From an uncultured Lachnospiraceae bacterium (GTDB lineage: Bacteria > Bacillota > Clostridia > Lachnospirales > Lachnospiraceae), in assembly GCA_910578645.1 (NCBI GenBank), contig CAJTQI010000001.1, positions 496,001-560,000 on the forward strand: 64,000 bases of DNA, written 5' to 3'. Made by a program: the position numbers and the translations under genes. This document shows positions 46,117 to 54,493 of the stretch, one piece after another; positions within the stretch are counted from its first letter, which is position 1; every line of letters begins with the position of its first letter. The notes under the pieces were generated by a model that saw only the letters and a program-made list of their open reading frames with translations, was not told the origin of the DNA and did no database searches.

Positions 46117-48483
46117 ATGGTTGCGAGTATGGAGAGACTCGGTACGAAAGCGGAGACATTACAGCGGCTTTACCAAAAGCTGGAATGTGCAACGGTATTG
46201 CCACAGTATACCTTTACCGTGGAGGAATGGGAGCGTGAGCCAGAACAAATAAAAAGTAAGCTTCTTTCCTTGGATTGGAGTGAAACAGTAATTGTACGCA
46301 GCAGTTCGCTTGCGGAGGATACCAGCACCAATTCACAGGCGAGCAAATATGAATCGATTGCCAATATATCTGGCGAAGAAGAGTTTCAGCGTGCGGTAGA
46401 GCGGGTGATTTTTTCGTACGATGATGATAATGGCGCAAATCAGATTTTGGTGCAGCCCATGTTATCTGATGTAGCAATTTGTGGCGTTGCTTTTACATTA
46501 GACCCAAATACAATGGGCAATTATTATGTAATCAATTATGATGCTCAAGGTTCTACCTCGGCGATTACTTCCGGACAAGGGGCAGAGAATAAATTGTATT
46601 ATAGATTCAAACAAAATGGCATAGAAGGTCATTCGGAATCTATGGGACAGATTGACCGGTTATGCCTGGCATTACAGGAATTAGAAGTCTTTTTTGGACA
46701 GAACAATCTGGATGTGGAATTTGCATTTACCCAGACAGGTGTACTTTATATTTTACAGGTAAGAGCTCTATGTATACAAGGAATGCCTGTTGACAAAGGG
46801 TTACAGGAGAGAGAACTGAAACGCATAGAAGAAAAGATTAGGCAGGCACAGAAGAAGAAACCTTTCTTGTGTGGTGAAAAAGCCCTTTACAGCGTTATGA
46901 CGGATTGGAATCCTGCGGAAATGATTGGAATTCGCCCGAGGCCGTTGGCTCTGTCTCTCTATCGGGAAATTATTACAGACAGTGTGTGGGCATACCAACG
47001 GGATAATTACGGCTATCGGAATCTGAGGAGCTTTCCTTTGATGGTAGATTTTGGTGGGCTCCCTTATATAGATGTCAGGGTAAGTTTCAATTCTTTTGTT
47101 CCGGCGGGCCTAGAGGAGGAACTTAGCGATAAGCTAGTGAATTATTATCTTGACCGCTTGGTGGAGAATCCTGCCAAACATGACAAGGCAGAATTTGATA
47201 TTGTGTTTTCCTGTTATACGTTTGACTTACCTGAACGGATACAAGTGTTGCGGGATTATGGGTTTTCCGGAGAAGAAATTGGTAGGATTGTGGATGCGTT
47301 ACGAAAGGTGACAAATAATATCATTGACCATAAGAATGGGCTGTGGCGTAAAGACTATGGGAAGATACAGATTTTGAATAAACGCTATGACGAGATTGTG
47401 GAGAGTGACCTTAGCAGAATCGAAAAAGTATACTGGTTATTGGAAGACTGCAAGCGGTATGGGACATTGCCTTTCGCCGGTCTTGCAAGGGCGGCGTTTA
47501 TAGCGGTACAAATGCTAAAATCATTGGTAACGTGTAGGATTATCAGCGAGGCTGATTATGAGTCTTTTATGAGCGGAGTCAGTACGGTAAGCTCGGATAT
47601 GAATGCAGATTTTCAGGAGCTGTCAAAAAAAGCATTTATTAGAAAGTACGGACATTTGCGGCCGGGCACTTATGATATTACCTCTTTGCGCTACGACGAA
47701 GCTCCGGAGTTATATTTTGAATGGGATAAACAGGGGACGAACAGTTCGAGAGAAGAAGATTGTGCAAAAGGAAGGGAAGAATTTCGTTTATCCTTACAGC
47801 AGTTGACTTTGCTGAAAGAGAAAATTTCTGAAAACGGATTGACAAACGATATATTGGAGTTGATGGATTTCATCAGGATAGTCATAGAAGGGCGGGAATA
47901 TGGCAAATTTGCTTTTACAAGGAACCTGAGCATGGCGCTCCAATTAATCGGTGAGATTGGACGGGAGGAAGGAATATCTAAGGAGGACTGCGCATTCATC
48001 AGTATCCATGATATTTATGGGCTCTACGCGTCCGCTGAGGATGTCCGGACGAGCTTATTGTATTCTGTACAGAGGGGGAAGCAGGGTTATCAAATGACAG
48101 AGTCAATTACGCTGCCTCCGATGATTGTGCATCCGGAAGATGCAATGCAGTTTTACTATCCTGATTCGGAGCCAAATTATATTACATCAAGCAGAACAGT
48201 TGGGGATGTTTGCGTCTTGGAGGATGGACGGCATGTAGAAGAGATGAGGGATAAGATTCTGCTGATTCCAAGCGCTGACCCGGGATATGACTGGATTTTC
48301 TCGCATGACATTAAGGGATTTATTACGATGTATGGCGGAGCTAACTCTCATATGGCAATTCGGGCAGGGGAACTGTCCATTCTGGCGGTTGTGGGAGTGG
48401 GCGCCAAGGACTTTGAGAAATATAAGAAGGCGCAGATGTTAGAGATTGACGCAGGGGGAAAATTGGTAAGGATTTTAAAGTAA
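46117..48483 (+). CDS. L-glutamine kinase, Cj1418-like (PEP-synthase-related)
   Basis: The 788-residue protein has the PEP-synthase plan: an N-terminal ATP-grasp half (about 1-235; VIVRSSSLAEDTS and DVEFAF...ILQVRAL), a middle region starting with TDWNPAEMIGIRPRPLALSLY, and a C-terminal phosphohistidine domain with His745 in GGANSHMAIRAG. The large PEP/pyruvate barrel of true PEP synthase is missing. This matches the C. jejuni enzyme Cj1418, which phosphorylates the side-chain nitrogen of L-glutamine with ATP and starts phosphoramidate capsule synthesis. The next five genes match the other known steps, so the context strongly supports this reading. The gene has AGGGAAAGG at its start and abuts the first methyltransferase gene. 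Confidence 0.85.
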   Translation: MVASMERLGTKAETLQRLYQKLECATVLPQYTFTVEEWEREPEQIKSKLLSLDWSETVIVRSSSLAEDTSTNSQASKYESIANISGEEEFQRAVERVIFSYDDDNGANQILVQPMLSDVAICGVAFTLDPNTMGNYYVINYDAQGSTSAITSGQGAENKLYYRFKQNGIEGHSESMGQIDRLCLALQELEVFFGQNNLDVEFAFTQTGVLYILQVRALCIQGMPVDKGLQERELKRIEEKIRQAQKKKPFLCGEKALYSVMTDWNPAEMIGIRPRPLALSLYREIITDSVWAYQRDNYGYRNLRSFPLMVDFGGLPYIDVRVSFNSFVPAGLEEELSDKLVNYYLDRLVENPAKHDKAEFDIVFSCYTFDLPERIQVLRDYGFSGEEIGRIVDALRKVTNNIIDHKNGLWRKDYGKIQILNKRYDEIVESDLSRIEKVYWLLEDCKRYGTLPFAGLARAAFIAVQMLKSLVTCRIISEADYESFMSGVSTVSSDMNADFQELSKKAFIRKYGHLRPGTYDITSLRYDEAPELYFEWDKQGTNSSREEDCAKGREEFRLSLQQLTLLKEKISENGLTNDILELMDFIRIVIEGREYGKFAFTRNLSMALQLIGEIGREEGISKEDCAFISIHDIYGLYASAEDVRTSLLYSVQRGKQGYQMTESITLPPMIVHPEDAMQFYYPDSEPNYITSSRTVGDVCVLEDGRHVEEMRDKILLIPSADPGYDWIFSHDIKGFITMYGGANSHMAIRAGELSILAVVGVGAKDFEKYKKAQMLEIDAGGKLVRILK

Positions 48484-48555
48484 ATGGGTAGTGGCTGGAT
48501 ACAGGTTATGTGTTTCAGCTATAAAAATAATGTGACAAATTGGAGGATGGAAGAA

Positions 48556-49332
48556 ATGAAGCATGGAGATTTTACGGAACTGGCAAAATTTTATGGTAAC
48601 AGACCGGGATATTCTAAGGTGGTATTGGAATGTCTAAAAAACCACGTATTTAATACAGTTGGAGAAGGAAAAGTAGCTGATATAGGAGCAGGGACAGGAA
48701 AATTAACAGAGAACCTGGCGGAGATAGGTCTTAGCGGGTTTGCTGTGGAGCCTAATGAGGCTATGCGTGAAGAAGCGGCGAAAAGTGTGTGTGGGGTGTT
48801 TTCCTGGTCTGAAGGTTATGCGGAGACGACAGGGCTTAAAGACAATTGTGTAAACTGGGCATTGATGGGCTCTTCTTTTCACTGGGCGGACAGCAAATTG
48901 GCGGTGAAAGAATTTTACCGGATTCTTGTTCCGGGTGGTTTCTTTACTGCGATATGGAATCCCAGGGATATTGAGAGCAGTGAGCTACATATGAGGATAG
49001 AAGAAGCTGTCTATTCAGAAGTGCCGTCGATGAAGCGTGTTTCTTCCGGAAAGTCAATTTCTACAGAAGAAATGAAGGAGAAATTGCTTACTGGGGGGTA
49101 TTTTAAAGATATTCTTTTTGTGGAAGCTCCTCATACGGAGATTATGACAAAAGAGAGATATATGAATACATGGAAGTCAGTCAATGATATCCAGGTGCAA
49201 GCAGGCGAAGAAGGATTTCGGAGAATTTTAGATAAAATAGAAAGTATTGTATCTGAATTTGACGAGATAGAAGTTCCTTATCGTTCCAGGTCATGGACAG
49301 TTCAGAGCTGTAAGAAGGCTGAGGGAAATTAG
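48556..49332 (+). CDS. SAM-dependent methyltransferase, Cj1419/Cj1420-like
   Basis: The 258-residue class I methyltransferase has the SAM motif VADIGAGTGKLTENL, acidic post-II residue VEPNEAMREEA, and motif WALMGSSFHWADS. The N-terminus LAKFYGNRPGYS and the end VPYRSRSWTV are shared with the next gene. Two methyltransferases also stand in the C. jejuni phosphoramidate cluster (Cj1419, Cj1420), where they are thought to supply the O-methyl group. ATG 48556 lies nine bases after GGAGG; the frame is open further upstream. It follows the kinase-like gene within the same transcript. Confidence 0.82.
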   Translation: MKHGDFTELAKFYGNRPGYSKVVLECLKNHVFNTVGEGKVADIGAGTGKLTENLAEIGLSGFAVEPNEAMREEAAKSVCGVFSWSEGYAETTGLKDNCVNWALMGSSFHWADSKLAVKEFYRILVPGGFFTAIWNPRDIESSELHMRIEEAVYSEVPSMKRVSSGKSISTEEMKEKLLTGGYFKDILFVEAPHTEIMTKERYMNTWKSVNDIQVQAGEEGFRRILDKIESIVSEFDEIEVPYRSRSWTVQSCKKAEGN

Positions 49333-49488
49333 GTAAATTGAAGTTAACCTCCTAATTTTATTTTGTCTGTATTTGGATAAGCAAAAAACAGTCATTCCAT
49401 CCATTTATGGATGATATTATAAAATTCAAAAATATGTCGGAAGATATATTGACAAATTCCGAATATGGAGATTAGGAGGGTAACTATA

Positions 49489-50237
49489 ATGAACACAGAA
49501 TGGGATTACACAAATTTAGCAGAGGCATATTTAAAAAGGCCGGATTATGCACAAGCGCGATTAACCAGATGTTTAAAGTTTCAGGGGTTAAAAAGGGTGA
49601 CAGTGCATGTGATGTTGGAGCCGGGGCGGCACGTTTGACTTTAAAATTGGCGGAGTATGGGCTTCATGTATGCGCGGTAGAGCCTAATGACGCAATGCGT
49701 GCAAACGGAATCCGGAGGACAGCAGAATATAAGAATGTCCATTGGTTTGAGGGCGTTGGAGAACATACCGGGATGGAAGAAAGTAAATTTGATTTGGTAA
49801 CATTCGGTTCTTCCTTTAACGTATGCAACCGTCAGGAGGCATTGATGGAGGCCAAGAGGATTTTAAAAGAGAACGGTTGGTTTGCATGTATGTGGAATCA
49901 TAGAGACTTAAGTAACCCTTTGCAGAAAGAAATAGAAGCGATATTGCAAAAGGAGATTGCAGGCTATAGCTATGGAACCAGGAGGGAAGACCAGACGGAA
50001 GTGATTAATCAAAGCGGATTGTTTGGTGAAGTAGTTTATGTAGAGAGGACAGTGATTCATGAAATTTTAGCGAAAGATTTTATAGAAGATTGGAAATCTC
50101 ATGGTACAGTGCAACGTCAGTCAAAAGATAAGTTTGACGCAATTAATGAGGAAATCCGTAAAGTAGTGGAAGCAAAAGATGAAGAATATATCAAGGTGCC
50201 GTATACGACAAGGATATGGATGGCACAAGTAAAGTAA
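49489..50237 (+). pseudogene. Second Cj1419/Cj1420-like methyltransferase, frameshifted near N-terminus
   Basis: ATG 49489 has the best ribosome site around (AGGAGGG). Its frame begins DYTNLAEAYLKRPDYAQ, clearly the counterpart of FTELAKFYGNRPGYS in the preceding gene, but ends at a TGA at 49636. The rest of the enzyme (AINQMFKV, CDVGAGAARLTLKLAE, VEPNDAMRANG, FGSSFNVC, VPYTTRIWMAQ) is encoded in the -1 frame from about 49554 on. One base seems to have been lost in about 49546-49556; restored, the protein would have about 249 residues. An in-phase slippery heptamer, TTTAAAA, lies at 49530-49536 and would also lead into the second frame. Initiation at ATG 49500 would give a shortened enzyme. 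Confidence 0.8.
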
Positions 50238-50297
50238 GGCGGAGTCGGATAACGGAATTTGCCAATGTGTAAAAGAAGAGAAGAAATCAGGTAAAAT

Positions 50298-50894
50298 ATG
50301 AAGATTGTATTATATACGCAGAGAGTTGAAATTGTGGCAGGCTATGAAGAAAGGCGTGACTGCGCCGACCAGAATATCCCACGCTTTATTAAAGCGTGTG
50401 GATATTTGCCGGTGCCTGTGCCAAATGTCCGTAGTATTGCAGGGCAGATGGTAAGGCAGATGCAGCCAGCCGGAATTATTCTGACTGGCGGAAATAGTCT
50501 GTTAAAATATGGTGGGGATGCTCCGGAAAGAGATGAGACAGAGAAAGCTATTTTGGATTTGGCATTAGAGCGTCGTATACCGGTATACGGCTTTTGCCGT
50601 GGAATGCAGATAATTCTGGATTACTTTGGATGTACACTGCAACAAGTGCAAGGACATGTGGCAGTGCGACATGGGATTGACGGAATTTTAGGGGCTCTGG
50701 AAGTAAACAGTTTCCATAATCAGGCGTGCAAAGAGGTCAATCCGCCTTTGGAAGTATTGGCACAGACAGAAGACGGAGTAATCGAAGCCGTATGCTATAG
50801 AGAAAAGCATATTCTAGGAACGATGTGGCATCCGGAACGTGAGGAACCATTTTGTGATTCTGATATACAAAGAATACAGAAGCTATTCGGATAA
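50298..50894 (+). CDS. Gamma-glutamyl-CDP-amidate hydrolase, Cj1417-like (class I amidotransferase fold)
   Basis: The 198-residue protein is a peptidase C26/class I glutamine-amidotransferase-fold hydrolase. The nucleophile Cys100 is in YGFCRGMQ, and His178 with Glu180 lies in MWHPERE. A further family mark is ILTGGNSLLKYGG and ERDETE. In C. jejuni, Cj1417 cuts CDP-L-glutamine to L-glutamate and cytidine diphosphoramidate, the third step of the pathway. There are no purine or glutamine-dependent synthase genes near, so a supporting amidotransferase role is unlikely. The gene lies between the methyltransferases and the cytidylyltransferase, as part of the same set. Confidence 0.85.
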   Translation: MKIVLYTQRVEIVAGYEERRDCADQNIPRFIKACGYLPVPVPNVRSIAGQMVRQMQPAGIILTGGNSLLKYGGDAPERDETEKAILDLALERRIPVYGFCRGMQIILDYFGCTLQQVQGHVAVRHGIDGILGALEVNSFHNQACKEVNPPLEVLAQTEDGVIEAVCYREKHILGTMWHPEREEPFCDSDIQRIQKLFG

Positions 50895-51091
50895 AGAATC
50901 TGTATTTGTAATTAAGAGGGGCAGATGGTTTCTTATAGAGAAAACACAAGACGTTGTTACGTTACCAGCAGAGAAAGTGGGAGCATAAAGTTTTACGAAA
51001 AAGAAATAAAGTACAGAAACGTGCTATTTTGGCCATAAACTTGCGTGTAAATGTGCAAATATATGTAGTGGGAAGGGAGCATGATTAAAAA

Positions 51092-51871
51092 GTGAAAGTA
51101 ATCATATTAGCGGCGGGACAGGGAACCAGATTGCGTCCTTTGACGGATGACAGGCCGAAATGCATGGTGGAGGTCAATGGAAAAACCATTATAGAGAGGC
51201 AACTTGACACAATGCGTGCCTGTGGCATTAAGGAAAATGATATCACAATTGTCTGCGGATATTGCAGCGATGTATTAAAGGAGAAATTTGCGGGAACAGA
51301 CATACACTTTATAGTAAATAAGGAATTTGAGACTACAAATATGGTCTGTTCGTTGATGTGTGCAAACCAATTACTGGTATCGGAAGATGATATCATTATT
51401 TCTTATGGAGATATCATATACGAGGAGTCGGTTTTTCAAAAAATCCTGGGAGCAAAAGATGATATATCGGTCATTGTTGACGATGGATGGTATGGCTACT
51501 GGTCGGAGCGCTGCGAAAACCCGCTTGATGATGCGGAGACACTAATGTTTGACCAAAATGATTATCTGACAGAAATCGGACAGAAAACAACAGAACTTGC
51601 AAAGGTCCAGTCCCAGTATATTGGTTTGATGCGTTTCAAGGGAGAAGGACTGAAGCAGATGTTGGCTTTGAATGCGGAAGCAGAGCGTAGAGACAGGGAT
51701 GGAGAGCCTCTTTGGAGAACAAGCAGGAACTATGCCAAGATGTATATGACTGATTTATTGCAAGGGTTAATAGATGTGGGATATAAATTGCGTGCAGTAC
51801 ATATACACAGGGGATGGTTTGAAATTGATGATTGTGACGATTTGAAGGTAGTAGAGTCAAAGTTAAGTTAG
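51092..51871 (+). CDS. CTP:phosphoglutamine cytidylyltransferase, Cj1416-like paralogue 2
   Basis: The 259-residue protein has the full nucleotidyltransferase signature GQGTRLRPLTDDRPKCM and the metal-binding Asp in SYGDIIYE. On general resemblance it would be called choline-phosphate or sugar-phosphate cytidylyltransferase (LicC/RfbA type). Its place between the Cj1417-like hydrolase and Cj1415-like kinase genes instead fits Cj1416, which joins CMP to L-glutamine phosphate to give CDP-L-glutamine. It starts with GTG; GGGAG lies about 13 bases upstream. A close paralogue with altered signature is at 45040. Confidence 0.83.
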   Translation: MKVIILAAGQGTRLRPLTDDRPKCMVEVNGKTIIERQLDTMRACGIKENDITIVCGYCSDVLKEKFAGTDIHFIVNKEFETTNMVCSLMCANQLLVSEDDIIISYGDIIYEESVFQKILGAKDDISVIVDDGWYGYWSERCENPLDDAETLMFDQNDYLTEIGQKTTELAKVQSQYIGLMRFKGEGLKQMLALNAEAERRDRDGEPLWRTSRNYAKMYMTDLLQGLIDVGYKLRAVHIHRGWFEIDDCDDLKVVESKLS

Positions 51872-51875
51872 TTTG

Positions 51876-51988
51876 TGACAATACATTATGCATTATAATA
51901 AACTGCATCATTTGAGAGGAATGATGATATGTAGTAATCATGAATTATTTTTGACGGGAAATAGTTCATGATTATTCTTGTATTGTCA
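51876..51988. repeat. Nested inverted-repeat element between cytidylyltransferase and kinase genes
   Basis: Outer arms TGACAATACA (51876-51885) and TGTATTGTCA (51979-51988) are perfect complements. Inside them lie one 7-bp hairpin (51906-51912 with 51920-51926) and one 16-bp hairpin with a single wobble (51935-51950 with 51959-51974). The 113 bases can fold into a closed multi-arm structure. It may be an RNA control element or a small mobile repeat. Confidence 0.65.
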
Positions 51989-52015
51989 TAATTAAGATAT
52001 GGGAGAGTGTTAGAC

Positions 52016-52522
52016 ATGGGTACAGTATATTGGATTACTGGGCTTTCCGGTGCGGGTAAGACAACTATTGGTAAATTGTTTTATGAGAAAATGAAAGAAA
52101 AGTATCCCAATACGGTTTTTCTTGACGGGGATATCATGCGGAAGGTGTTTGGCGGTGACCTGGGTTATTCCAAGGAAGAGCGAAGGGAATGCGCCATGCG
52201 GTATGCGAGGCTTTGTTCCATGCTTCAAGAACAGAGGATGAACGTCATTTGTTGTACCATTTCCATGTTTGACAGTGTGAGGGAATGGAACCGGAATAAT
52301 ATCCTTAGTTACAAAGAAATTTATGTGAAGGTTTCTACGGAAACTTTACGAAAAAGAGACCAGAAGGGTCTTTACAGTGGCGCTACAAAAGAGAAGCAGA
52401 AGGAAGTCGTTGGTATTCATATGGATATTGAGGAACCGAAATGCCCGGATTTAGTTTTGCAAAATGATGGGAATGTGGCACCGGAAGAGCAAGTAAGGAT
52501 AATTATGTCTTCATGTCTGTAG
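52016..52522 (+). CDS. CDP-amidate kinase, Cj1415-like (APS-kinase family)
   Basis: The 168-residue P-loop kinase has Walker A GLSGAGKTT at residues 9-17, the FLDGDIMRKVF segment, and the RDQKGLY lid region, all as in adenylylsulfate kinase (CysC). No sulfate adenylyltransferase or PAPS reductase gene is present here. In C. jejuni, Cj1415 phosphorylates the 3'-hydroxyl of cytidine diphosphoramidate to give the activated donor. The same role is inferred here from context. ATG 52016 stands eight bases after GGGAGAG. It is the last gene of the phosphoramidate set; a terminator lies about 150 bases downstream. Confidence 0.83.
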   Translation: MGTVYWITGLSGAGKTTIGKLFYEKMKEKYPNTVFLDGDIMRKVFGGDLGYSKEERRECAMRYARLCSMLQEQRMNVICCTISMFDSVREWNRNNILSYKEIYVKVSTETLRKRDQKGLYSGATKEKQKEVVGIHMDIEEPKCPDLVLQNDGNVAPEEQVRIIMSSCL

Positions 52523-52583
52523 TCGTAAATAAATTCTGGTTTTATTTTGAAAAGATTGAAATTATCACCATAATCTGCGAGCC

Positions 52584-52610
52584 TAAAGTATTTAGTTTTT
52601 CTGCCGATAT
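52584..52610 (+). promoter_or_regulatory. SigD (sigma-28) consensus promoter
   Basis: TAAA (52584-52587), 15 bases, GCCGATAT (52603-52610): a full match to the Gram-positive SigD consensus, the sigma factor for late flagellar and chemotaxis genes. It lies 182 bases before the epimerase start, but a hairpin terminator intervenes at 52676-52712. Confidence 0.7.
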
Positions 52611-52675
52611 ATATACCGTAGTAATTCAGGAAGAATGAATCAAAGTTGCATGGACGCAGAAATAGGATGAATGAT

Positions 52676-52712
52676 AACCTGTTATTGTATTCTTATGCAA
52701 TAGCAGGTTTTT
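52676..52712 (+). terminator. Rho-independent terminator inside the epimerase leader
   Basis: AACCTGTTATTG and CAATAGCAGGTT pair with one wobble around a 10-base loop, and the stem runs into TTTTT. It may end the phosphoramidate operon transcript or act on transcripts from the SigD site upstream. Confidence 0.75.
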
Positions 52713-52791
52713 CAATAAGGCATTTTATATATTATATAAATAGTCAAAAGGAACAGTTATTATATTATGATTTGCAGATGGAGGATAACGC

Positions 52792-53778
52792 ATGATTTCA
52801 TTAGTGACCGGGGGATGTGGCTTTATAGGCTCCCATATGGTAGACAGACTGCTTGCGGAAGGCCATACAGTCAGGGTGATTGACAATTGGACAACAGGAC
52901 GTCCGGAGAATTTAGAACATCAGAAAGATAATCCGAATCTTACAATATACCATATGGATATCAGAAACAGAGAGGAGATACAGCCTGTTTTCCAGGGGGT
53001 GGACTATATATTCCATTTTGCGGCATTGGCGGATATCGTTCCTTCCATTCAGAAACCATGGGAGTACTATTCCTCTAATGTGATTGGAACTTACAATGTA
53101 GTTGAATATGCCAAAGATGCAGGCATAAAGAAACTGGTGTATGCTGCGTCTTCTTCCTGTTATGGTATTCCTGACGAATATCCTACGAAGGAATCTGCGG
53201 AAATCAGGCCGCAGTATCCTTATGCATTAACAAAGAGATTAGGTGAAGAAACCGTATTGCATTGGGGGCAGGTCTATGGGCTGCCTGTGGTGACATTACG
53301 GCTTTTTAACGTATATGGGACTAGGTCAAGGACATCGGGGACTTATGGCGCAGTATTTGGCGTGTTCCTTGCACAGAAATTAGCAGGAAAACCGTTTACG
53401 GTTGTGGGCGATGGTAACCAGACAAGAGATTTTACTTATGTGACAGATATTGCGGATGCGTTTTATACGGCTGCCATGTCAGATGTGGTGCAGGATACTT
53501 TTAATGTGGGGAGCGGCGGTACCTATTCCGTGAACCGGTTATGCGAATTGCTAGGCGGAGAGATTACACATATCCCTAAGAGACCAGGGGAGCCGGATTG
53601 TACTTTTGCAGATACTTTGAAGATTGAAGGCAAGCTTGGGTGGAAGGCGAAAGTCAGCTTTGAGGAAGGGGTACAGAAGGTGCTTGACAATATTGATTAT
53701 TGGAGGGAAGCACCGGTGTGGACACCGGATAGTATCGGGGTGGCTACGGAGGATTGGTTTAAGTATTTAGGGAAGTAA
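52792..53778 (+). CDS. NAD-dependent sugar epimerase/dehydratase
   Basis: This 328-residue extended short-chain dehydrogenase has the NAD motif TGGCGFIGSH, the catalytic YPYALTK (Tyr and Lys of YxxxK) with AASSSCYG, and the TRDFTYVTD segment typical of nucleotide-sugar epimerases and dehydratases. Length and motifs suit UDP-glucose/UDP-GlcNAc 4-epimerase-like enzymes or 4,6-dehydratases; the substrate cannot be decided. It starts after GGAGG and is the first gene of a tight cluster running to the window end, so it probably provides a precursor sugar for the later aminotransferases. Confidence 0.88.
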   Translation: MISLVTGGCGFIGSHMVDRLLAEGHTVRVIDNWTTGRPENLEHQKDNPNLTIYHMDIRNREEIQPVFQGVDYIFHFAALADIVPSIQKPWEYYSSNVIGTYNVVEYAKDAGIKKLVYAASSSCYGIPDEYPTKESAEIRPQYPYALTKRLGEETVLHWGQVYGLPVVTLRLFNVYGTRSRTSGTYGAVFGVFLAQKLAGKPFTVVGDGNQTRDFTYVTDIADAFYTAAMSDVVQDTFNVGSGGTYSVNRLCELLGGEITHIPKRPGEPDCTFADTLKIEGKLGWKAKVSFEEGVQKVLDNIDYWREAPVWTPDSIGVATEDWFKYLGK

Positions 53779-53792
53779 ATGGGGGATTGTAA

Positions 53793-54455
53793 ATGCCTTA
53801 TATTGATTTTATATCTGAACTGCATAAAGCAACGAAAAGAGACTATATTGGCCGGGTAGTCAGTGATGATAAGGCGGAATGCGCCAAAGTTGCAAAACAA
53901 TATGGATATGACTATTGGGATGGTGACAGAAAATATGGCTATGGTGGATACCGTTATGACGGAAGATGGAGAAAGGTTGCGCAGAAACTGGCAGACCATT
54001 ATAAATTGAAGCCAGGACAGAAGGTATTGGATGTTGGGTGTGGTATGGCGCACTTGCTGTATGAGCTGACACAAGTGGTGCCGGGGCTTATTGTGCATGG
54101 AATAGATATATCGGAATATGCATTGGAACATGCAAAGGAAGAAATACGTGACAGACTACAATATGGGCATGCACAAAGCATTCCTTATGAAGATGATGAA
54201 TTTGATTTGGTGATTTCTTTGACCACGCTGCATAATCTGAAAGTATATGATTTGAAGAAAGCGGTGCAGGAGATAGAGCGTGTCAGCAAAGGCAACAGTT
54301 ATATTGTGGTGGAATCTTTTCGTAATGACAGGGAAGAAGTGAATATGCTGTATTGGCAGCTTACATGCGCAAGCTACTATTCGGTTGATGAATGGGAGTG
54401 GCTGTATCGGGAGTGGGGATATACAGGAGATTACAGTTTTATATTTTTTGAGTAA
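53793..54455 (+). CDS. SAM-dependent methyltransferase
   Basis: The 220-residue class I methyltransferase has the SAM motif VLDVGCGMAHLLYEL near residue 78, an acidic residue in HGIDISEYALEHA, and LVISLTTLHNL. The N-terminal 60 residues contain an unusual Tyr/Gly-rich stretch (YGYDYWDGDRKYGYGGYRYDG). It lies 14 bp after the epimerase gene, so a sugar or lipid-linked glycan is the likely substrate. No closer homologue can be named. Confidence 0.8.
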   Translation: MPYIDFISELHKATKRDYIGRVVSDDKAECAKVAKQYGYDYWDGDRKYGYGGYRYDGRWRKVAQKLADHYKLKPGQKVLDVGCGMAHLLYELTQVVPGLIVHGIDISEYALEHAKEEIRDRLQYGHAQSIPYEDDEFDLVISLTTLHNLKVYDLKKAVQEIERVSKGNSYIVVESFRNDREEVNMLYWQLTCASYYSVDEWEWLYREWGYTGDYSFIFFE

Positions 54456-54493
54456 ATAACAGATGTATGAATGAAGCAAAAAGAGGTGGAAAA

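Noticed and set aside
46117..48483. Phosphoenolpyruvate synthase or pyruvate phosphate dikinase
   Set aside because: The C-terminal PEP/pyruvate barrel is missing; the chain ends with the phosphohistidine domain, and the context is a glycan locus.
51092..51871. Choline-phosphate cytidylyltransferase (LicC) for phosphocholine decoration
   Set aside because: No choline kinase, choline transporter or LicD-like transferase is in the window; the neighbours indicate a Cj1416-like role.
52016..52522. Adenylylsulfate kinase for sulfate assimilation
   Set aside because: No sulfate adenylyltransferase or PAPS reductase gene is nearby; the position in the phosphoramidate set fits a Cj1415-like kinase better.
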